Source: DATGFK01 sp040007395
GTDB lineage: Bacteria > Chloroflexota > Anaerolineae > Aggregatilineales > UBA2796
Assembly: GCA_040007395.1 (NCBI GenBank)
Contig: JBDTVG010000039.1
Span: 1 to 37,342 of the forward strand
Reading direction: 5' to 3'
DNA length: 37,342 nt
Shown piece by piece: positions 32,666-37,342 of the stretch (its first letter is position 1; each line of letters begins with the position of its first letter). A model generated the notes under the pieces. It was given only the letters and a program-made list of their open reading frames with translations, did not search any database and had not been told where the DNA came from. A program made the translations under genes and the position numbers.

Positions 32666-32799
32666 GCTAGCCTCCGGTCAACAGGCAAAAAAAAGAGCCT
32701 TGATAGGCTCTTGCAATGGAAAAATAATGAAAACAGAAAACTTCCCGTTCGCGGCGAACGGCTTAAATCTCGGTGTATGGAGGGGAAATCATCTTTCAT
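32662..32799 (-). CDS. Putative 45-aa leader peptide spanning the pyr attenuator (pyrL-like)
   Basis: An ATG at 32799 opens a frame of 45 codons. It runs through the GC-rich hairpin, a U-rich stretch encoding SFLFSLFFH and the terminator hairpin. Its U-tract encodes LFFLP. The TGA at 32664-32662 overlaps the probable CTG start of pyrC. Enterobacterial pyrL has 44 residues and the same layout. The ATG is only about 3-7 bases from the predicted transcription start and has no Shine-Dalgarno, so translation would be leaderless. That is the main doubt. No homology is claimed; the case rests on position and arrangement. Confidence 0.45.
   Translation of the reverse strand: MKDDFPSIHRDLSRSPRTGSFLFSLFFHCKSLSRLFFLPVDRRLA
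32687..32712 (-). terminator. Intrinsic terminator/attenuator in the pyr leader
   Basis: On the minus strand AAGAGCC-TATCAA-GGCTCTT forms a 7-bp stem (32712-32693) and runs straight into eight U residues (32694-32687). There is no gene upstream on this strand, only the promoter 100 bp away. The terminator ends 21 bases before the pyrC start, so it can only act as an attenuator of the pyr operon. Confidence 0.85.
32745..32761 (-). promoter_or_regulatory. GC-rich hairpin in the pyr leader, possible RNA polymerase pause signal
   Basis: CCGTTCGCCGCGAACGG is a perfect 7-bp stem with a 3-nt loop. About 30 nt of U-rich transcript (32742-32717) separate it from the attenuator. In pyrBI, pausing at U-rich leader sequence is what senses UTP. 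It could instead be a protein-binding loop, but it does not resemble the PyrR-binding consensus. Confidence 0.55.
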
Positions 32800-32810
32800 G
32801 TTAAGTGGAA

Positions 32811-32838
32811 ATTATACACAAGCAGTGGTGCATGTCAA
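32811..32838 (-). promoter_or_regulatory. Consensus sigma70 promoter of the pyr operon
   Basis: On the minus strand TTGACA (32838-32833), a 16-bp spacer and TATAAT (32816-32811) match consensus at all twelve positions. Transcription should start near 32802-32806, about 140 nt before pyrC. A small inverted repeat CCTGT/ACAGG (32840-32855) lies just upstream. Confidence 0.85.
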
Positions 32839-33266
32839 TCCTGTTTTTAGACAGGCAGGGGAGCAAAGTCAGAAAGGCATTTCTGAGGTAAGCTGAAGGT
32901 TCGTACACTGTGCTAACCGGCGAAAAGCCTAATGAACTATAGCATAAAGGGAGAAGCAGGGATTACGTTTGAAGTCAGAAGGCTATATGAAGCATTCCAA
33001 AGCTGAGTGACGGATGAGCATGTGGGAAAACGCTATGGGTTGGCACGGCTCTTGACGTTGCGTGTGCTGGCAAAGTTAGGCGGGAAAGATGAGCCAGAAG
33101 GGATGGCGGAATGGGTTCGGTGGCGATGAGTCTCGCACAAGGCTGGGCGTTCGACGCGCCCTGCATATCTATGAAAGATCCACACCCATATGCCCTCTAA
33201 GGCGGTACACTTGTCATTTGATGATTCTAATAGTGCTTCTTAAATGTAAGAAGGAAACGGCAAAGT
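32839..33266. other. Region between the pyr promoter and the HD-domain gene
   Basis: No intact gene is present. It holds a short CCTGT/ACAGG hairpin, about 110 bp of unassigned sequence and the ISAs1-like fragment (32969-33175). A leader with GAAGG then precedes the HD-domain gene. Confidence 0.5.
32969..33175 (+). pseudogene. ISAs1-like (H-repeat) transposase N-terminal fragment, copy A
   Basis: The segment reads, with frame breaks, GKRYGLARLLTLRVLAKLGG, then KDEPEGMAEWVRWR. It is the conserved start of DDE_Tnp_1-associated (ISAs1/H-repeat) transposases. A longer copy lies inverted at 34500-34940 and shares long runs of identical bases, for example TTGGCACGGCTCTTGACGTT. Copy A stops before the first catalytic Asp. 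Confidence 0.7.
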
Positions 33267-33824
33267 ATGATACCAACTCATGAATGGTGCTGGGAACTTG
33301 TCGATGAATGGACACAAGCGCCGCATCTAATTAAACACATGATCGCTTGTGAAGCTTCTATGAGAGCCTACGCCCGGAAGTTTGGCGAAGACGAAGCAAA
33401 ATGGGGTGCCACAGGCTTGCTACATGACTTCGATTATGAGAAGTATGGCATGGAAGGCCATGTCACAAACGGGGTTCCGTTGCTACGCGAGAAAGGTGTG
33501 GATGAGGACATCTTGCATACGATTCTGGCGCATTACGAATCAGCAACGGGCGTTAAGCCGGAAACACGCATGGATAACACGCTGATGGCAGTTGACGAAC
33601 TGACTGGATTTATCACGGCAGTAACGCTTGTTAGGCCAAGCAAAAAAATTGCTGATGTCGAGTTATCCAGCATTAAGAAGAAATGGAAAGCTAAAGAGTT
33701 CGCCGCCCCGGTAGACCGCCATGAGATTGAGCATTATGCAACCAAGATCGGCATGACGCTTGACGAGCATATTCAGACGGTTCTTGAGGCGATGAAAAGC
33801 GTTGCTGACCAGATCGGGCTGTGA
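33267..33824 (+). CDS. HD-domain phosphohydrolase-like protein, 185 aa
   Basis: It has a small HD fold: LIKHMIACEASMRAYARKFG carries the first His. GATGLLHDFDYEKYGMEGH carries the HD pair, and ILHTILAHYESATG and DELTGFITAV supply later metal-site residues. Proteins of this type (HDIG subgroup) hydrolyse nucleotides or other phosphoesters; the substrate is unknown. There is no signal peptide. GAAGGAAACGG lies upstream of the ATG. It is the only intact gene between two oppositely oriented ISAs1-like fragments, so it may have come in as cargo or simply survived deletions. Confidence 0.85.
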   Translation: MIPTHEWCWELVDEWTQAPHLIKHMIACEASMRAYARKFGEDEAKWGATGLLHDFDYEKYGMEGHVTNGVPLLREKGVDEDILHTILAHYESATGVKPETRMDNTLMAVDELTGFITAVTLVRPSKKIADVELSSIKKKWKAKEFAAPVDRHEIEHYATKIGMTLDEHIQTVLEAMKSVADQIGL

Positions 33825-33869
33825 TTAGGCCTATGCTTCTGGTAGCATGATTTTGAACATGGCTCATGT

Positions 33870-34490
33870 TCAGAAAGAGTATCGAGAAACGAGACAGGCA
33901 ATGAAAAGAGGCGAAAGCGCTTTCAGATTGACTGAAAATTCGTAAATAGCGACATAACCGTGAAGATAACGTTTGTGGACACCGCGAAAAGGATGTAGAA
34001 AAGTGCGTAAGCCAGCCCATAAGCCTTCTTGCGCATTGGTAGGCGTTTCAAACCAATCGTCCGCGTCGTCATCGCACACCCGCACGACCATTTGTGAAGC
34101 GCATGACAGACGGTTTCACGCATACGGTTAAGGGTGTTATAACTGGGATACTCATCGGTATACACCAAGGTGTCGACTTGCGTAAGATGCGCAACAAAAT
34201 TGCACAGGGTCTGGTTTTGGTTTGTTGTCCACCACGTGCAGCCGCACTTGTCCAGTTTCGCGTCCAAAGATCCCTAAGATTGGCGGACGGCCATTATGCA
34301 TCGTCCCTCGTCCCCGCCGTTTGTTCGCTCGGCAACGCGGCGGGTCAAGTGGGTTGCTCATCCTTTTTTTGCGTTTTAGAACATCTTATCAGTTTCCACC
34401 ACATTGTCAGACGAGGCATCTGTCGTTTACAGATAAGCTGCATTGGCTTGGATAAGATGGCGCACGACAGTGATAGTTGTGCATCTCCTC
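33870..34490 (-). pseudogene. IS1595-family (ISXO2-like) transposase, frameshifted, N-terminus missing
   Basis: Joining three minus-strand frames gives the family core. The pieces are NVVETDKMF near 34400 (first catalytic Asp), then ANKRRGRGTMHNGRPPILGI, FGRETGQVRLHVVDNK, VDTLVYTDEYPSYNTLNR (second Asp), DDDADDWFE and AQEGLWAGLRTFLHPFRGVH, then KRYLHGYVAIYEF (catalytic Glu in QEGLW). At least two frameshifts interrupt it. The zinc-ribbon N-terminus normally preceding is absent. It abuts the ISAs1-like copy B. Confidence 0.75.
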
Positions 34491-34499
34491 TTTAACTCC

Positions 34500-34940
34500 T
34501 AGGCTAGTGTTGCGGCACTTTCGCCTTTGAGCGCCCTCGTATCAGTAACACCACCTCATTTACCCGTAGGTGCCGCCCCGCGAAGCGCGTTCCACGGTTC
34601 CGCGCATACTCTTGCCATCCATCGCTAAATGCGTTCCCTAGCCTCCACAAACTGCCAAAAAGATTCCCATGACCCGCTCAAATTCCTCAATATTTACTGC
34701 AAGGCCTAATATACATCGATACGTCACGGCATCCGGTGTGCCTTCGCGTCGGATGCCTAGTCCTGTGCGCAACTCATCGCCACCGAACCCATTTAGCCAT
34801 CCCTTCTGGCTCACCTTCCCCAGCTAATTTTGCCAGCACACACAACGTCAAGAGCCGTGCCAACGCATAGCGTTTCCCTCGGCGTGCTCGTCCGTCACTC
34901 AGCTTTTGGAATGCTTCGAATAGGCTTCTGACTTTGCACA
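34500..34940 (-). pseudogene. ISAs1-like (H-repeat) transposase fragment, copy B, multiply frameshifted
   Basis: Read on the minus strand from about 34938 it gives LFEAFQKLSDGR, then GKRYALARLLTLCVLAKLAG, EPEGMAKWVRWR, LRTGLGIRREGTPDAVTYRC, NIEEFERVMGIFLAV and LAMDGKSMRGT. The last is the first catalytic Asp motif of the family. It decays afterwards. It is the inverted, longer partner of copy A at 32969-33175. Confidence 0.72.
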
Positions 34941-35082
34941 TGCCCTGCACCCTAGTGCAAGATCAGGGCTGATGAATTGAATAATGAGCCGTTTTATCAA
35001 GATATACTGCCAACACTATTCAATCTATCGCTCAAGACTCTGCACTAGGTTCTCAGGGCTTCTCACATCGCATGAGATTTGC

Positions 35083-35088
35083 TATAAT
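35083..35088 (+). promoter_or_regulatory. Probable -10 box of the tRNA-Arg gene
   Basis: TATAAT lies 12 bases before the mature tRNA 5' end. No strong -35 is seen 17 bp upstream (TTCTCA at about 35060). Confidence 0.45.
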
Positions 35089-35100
35089 AATCTTCAATAA

Positions 35101-35173
35101 GGCCCCGTAGTTCAGTGGATAGAACGATCGTTTCCTAAACGGTATGTCGTGGGTTCGAGTCCCGCCGGGGCCA
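35101..35173 (+). tRNA. tRNA-Arg (anticodon CCU)
   Basis: A full cloverleaf can be drawn. The acceptor stem GGCCCCG pairs with CGGGGCC, and the D stem GTTC with GAAC. The anticodon stem ATCGT pairs with ACGGT around TTCCTAA (anticodon CCT at 35134-35136). The T stem GTGGG pairs with CCCGC around TTCGAGT. The discriminator is A35173, and CCA is not encoded. tRNA genes are common landing sites for mobile DNA, and IS remnants lie directly upstream. Confidence 0.95.
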
Positions 35174-35282
35174 TAAATAATATCAATGTAATATTTAAAT
35201 TAATTTCTTTTCCTCGACGTTGTCTCATTCTCCCATTTGCACATACACTTGGTGGAACCGCAACTAGACGAAAGTAAAAGCG

Positions 35283-36095
35283 ATGAATCCCGCAAGGAGC
35301 TTTACAGTTTCTAATCGCAGATTCAAACTTATCGTTATCGCAGCACTCCTAAGCGTAATTCTGATCCTTCCTTCCAATACGTCGTTCTCTGCAATCCCTG
35401 CACTTTCCTCGTTCGCAACTCAGTATCATGTGATTACGGTGGCAAACGCACATCTCGTACAGCAGATCGCACAACTCGGTTGGGGCGGATTTACCAAAGC
35501 GGATTTTGATTGGTCATCCAATGGGAGCTTCTTGGCAATAGTACATCGCGGTGGCATTTGGCTCTACCATTCAGGCGAATTTGATACCCCTTATGCGAAG
35601 CTCGCTAGCAGTTCCCTAACCGTCACCCAAATCGTGTTCAGCCCCGATAGCCGCTGGCTGGCGATTGCCGAGGATAATGTTGTGCGTGTGAGGGATGTCC
35701 GAGCAGGCACAGAAAAAGTTGCTCTCAAGGGACATCAAGACAAGATACTCAGCCTCGCCTTTAGCCTAGATAGCAATCTATTGGCATCGGCGAGCAAGGA
35801 TCAAACAGTGCGACTGTGGCATCTTAACGATGCACTTGCCTCAGTTGTCATCAAGGAATTTGGCAGCAAAGGCTACGAGCTAAGCGATGAACCTGACAAA
35901 CGTCCAGACCTCATATTCAGTCCAAATGGGAAATGGTTGGTCTTTAGTGCGGATGAGGGAGAGACCTATAGCAAAGTCCGTTCTGGCAGGTTCGGATTTG
36001 CATACTTACCGAACAAGCTGTTATCGGGAGGCACGGGTGTTTCACGCAGAATTTCAGCGTCAAGGATCAATTCCTTGCGGGCTAAACTGTTATAA
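35283..36095 (+). CDS. WD40-repeat protein with signal anchor, 3' end decayed
   Basis: It has about 270 aa. The N-terminus has a hydrophobic signal or anchor (KLIVIAALLSVILILPSNTSF). WD40-type repeats follow: FDWSSNGSFLAIVHRGGIWLY, IVFSPDSRWLAIAEDNVVRVRD, and the canonical LKGHQDKILSLAFSLDSNLL with ASASKDQTVRLWHL. A last repeat is LIFSPNGKWLVFSADEGE. After about residue 230 the repeat pattern is lost, and WD-like text (VFHAEFQRQGS) continues in another frame to about 36177, indicating a frameshift. A full beta-propeller needs about seven repeats, so this is truncated and probably non-functional, though it may be expressed. No RBS is evident beyond GTAAAAGC. Confidence 0.7.
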   Translation: MNPARSFTVSNRRFKLIVIAALLSVILILPSNTSFSAIPALSSFATQYHVITVANAHLVQQIAQLGWGGFTKADFDWSSNGSFLAIVHRGGIWLYHSGEFDTPYAKLASSSLTVTQIVFSPDSRWLAIAEDNVVRVRDVRAGTEKVALKGHQDKILSLAFSLDSNLLASASKDQTVRLWHLNDALASVVIKEFGSKGYELSDEPDKRPDLIFSPNGKWLVFSADEGETYSKVRSGRFGFAYLPNKLLSGGTGVSRRISASRINSLRAKLL

Positions 36096-36287
36096 AAGTG
36101 CGGCATTGCAGGTTATACCGTTTCTTTTGCTAGGCGGGCTTGCTGTACACGCAGTCGGTAAAATCAAAAGATTTTGATGGTCCGAGTCTAATTATTCAGC
36201 CATTTTAACAATTTCATCAAAGGTTATGACCATTATCACGACTCCCGCGCAGAGCTAACAGTTCACTCAATTTAAAGTTTGCCCCAA

Positions 36288-37193
36288 TTACGGCAACGGG
36301 GTTGCCGGAACCGCTGCGAAAGGCCAGCGAGGCAAGTTCGCCAGTACAACACCCCCCACAATCAAGACCGCGCCAGCCAACAGAAAAATGTCAAAATGTT
36401 CGCCATTCAGCAGTACCCCTAGCAACAGACTAATGGGCGGCACGACATAAGTAACCATCGTAGCCCGCGACGCGCCCCAGTCGGCAATCAAGGCATAATA
36501 GATAATGTAGGCGATGAACGTGTTAACAAAAGCCAGAATGAGCACCGCCAGTGTAACGCGCACACTCAGGGCACTGAGTGTGACCAGCGGGTGAACCACA
36601 AGTAGCGTCAAGATAAGAATGACCACAGCACCAATTGTGTTGGTTGTGCCTGCGGTGACCAAAGGTTCGAGATGACGCAGATTGCGTCGGATAATTACCG
36701 CACTGATCGCATACGATAAGGCGGCGGCTAATATTGCTATCTGCCCTTCGATGGGGTTGGGATGGCTCGGATCGACGCTGCGTAAGGCTAACAGCACGAC
36801 TCCTGTAAAGCCCGCCAGCAAGCCAAGTATTTTGCCTAGACGGATTTTGTCGTCGGCAAGTGCCAGATGCGCGATCACGATGCTAAACAGCGGTGTCGTC
36901 GCGTTTAGGACACCTGCCAAGCCACTGTCGATGCGCTGTTCGCCCCATGTGATTAAGACAAAGGGAAGTGCATAGTTCGTGATTCCGATTAATGTCAGTG
37001 AGAGCACTGTCTTGCGATCCGTCGGAATACGCTTGCGTAGTGCAACCAACGTAAAAACAAAAAATAACGCCGAAATGCCAAGTCTGCCCGTTACCAATTC
37101 AAAGGCGTTCAGTTCCTCGACCCCGATCTTGATCAGCAAAAATGACGATCCCCAGATCAGACCCAATACACCGAACATCAACCAGTTTTTCAT
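36288..37193 (-). CDS. EamA/DMT-superfamily transporter (10 TM)
   Basis: It has 301 aa from the ATG at 37193, which has GAGGG six bases upstream; an in-frame TTG directly before it is ignored. Two EamA repeats of five helices each are visible. The first begins WLMFGVLGLIWGSSFLLIKIGVEELNAFELVTGRLG and includes GLAGVLNATTPLFSIVIAHL. The second includes ILAAALSYAISAVIIRRNLRHL and ends with VVPPISLLLGVLLNGEHFDIFLLAGAVLIVGGVVLANLP. Such proteins export amino acids, nucleotides or other metabolites; no substrate can be assigned. It stands alone. Confidence 0.9.
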   Translation of the reverse strand: MKNWLMFGVLGLIWGSSFLLIKIGVEELNAFELVTGRLGISALFFVFTLVALRKRIPTDRKTVLSLTLIGITNYALPFVLITWGEQRIDSGLAGVLNATTPLFSIVIAHLALADDKIRLGKILGLLAGFTGVVLLALRSVDPSHPNPIEGQIAILAAALSYAISAVIIRRNLRHLEPLVTAGTTNTIGAVVILILTLLVVHPLVTLSALSVRVTLAVLILAFVNTFIAYIIYYALIADWGASRATMVTYVVPPISLLLGVLLNGEHFDIFLLAGAVLIVGGVVLANLPRWPFAAVPATPLP

Positions 37194-37342
37194 CAAGAAC
37201 CCTCGATAAGTGAGACAACCCCGAAAAATGGAAAGATAGAATTTACCGCATTCTCAGTGCCTTTCCACTTCTCAGGGCAGGGCAACTCCGCGTAAGGCAC
37301 TGTAAAGAAATAAGGGATGCAATTAAACAAGAAGAATGGAGT

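Noticed and set aside
32745..32761. PyrR-binding loop as the explanation for the pyr leader hairpin
   Set aside because: The stem-loop CCGTTCG-CCG-CGAACGG does not carry the conserved PyrR-site loop and bulge sequences as I know them, and no alternative antiterminator pairing with the terminator is evident.
32463..32804. 113-codon plus-strand open frame opposite pyrC and its leader
   Set aside because: It is antisense to a certain gene and its regulatory leader; it arises from the pyrC codon pattern.
33691..34020. 109-codon minus-strand open frame across the end of the HD gene
   Set aside because: It is antisense to the HD-domain gene and overlaps the transposase pseudogene in another frame; no protein-like pattern is seen.

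Overview
The window is a chromosomal segment of medium GC content from a bacterium. Several family-level resemblances suggest a Chloroflexota (Anaerolineae-like) heterotroph: a fused PyrF-PyrE protein, a short CAD-like dihydroorotase, an antitoxin-like protein of the AF2212 type, WD40 fragments, and decayed IS1-like, IS1595-like and ISAs1-like elements. This is inference from recall of protein families, not from a database search.

Layout: (1) 1-2520: the C-terminal part of a MocR-type PLP regulator, a conserved hypothetical protein and an Mrp/ApbC Fe-S P-loop ATPase. (2) 2872-15393: a sugar sensing and uptake island. A secreted sugar-binding protein and a CHASE-domain hybrid kinase (receiver cut off by an IS remnant) lie on the minus strand. 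They diverge from a Tat-exported binding protein, a permease, a double-NBD ATPase and a second permease (RbsABC/YtfQRT type). A response-regulator-like protein and a divergent degenerate kinase/receiver protein follow. (3) 15394-16001: scar tissue with IS ends, a WD40 fragment and an inverted repeat. (4) 16002-27225: a minus-strand polyuronate catabolic operon (GH88 unsaturated uronyl hydrolase, IolB-like isomerase, KduD-like dehydrogenase, family-1 ABC importer, DUF2264 protein, heparinase II/III-like protein) with a divergent LacI-type repressor. The shared promoter region carries a cluster of TTTGCA half-sites. (5) 27226-27900: decayed fragments and a lone antitoxin-like ORF. (6) 28037-32838: a compact pyrimidine operon, pyrC-pyrB-pyrFE-pyrD. 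(7) 32965-36095: an IS graveyard around an HD-domain gene, then tRNA-Arg(CCU) and a decaying WD40 gene. (8) 36288-37193: an EamA/DMT transporter.

The most interesting signal is the pyr leader (32662-32838). It has a consensus sigma70 promoter, a GC-rich hairpin, a U-rich stretch and an intrinsic terminator, all inside a 45-codon mini-ORF. The mini-ORF's TGA stop overlaps a probable CTG start of pyrC, which has a well-spaced GGAGG. This copies the layout of UTP-sensitive pyrBI/pyrL attenuation in enterobacteria, but in front of a different gene order. Other points worth attention are an IolB homologue apparently used as the KduI step, a binding-protein/CHASE-kinase sensory pair next to its transporter, a 205-bp palindromic element between that pair, and an unrecognised structured leader at 7567-7662.
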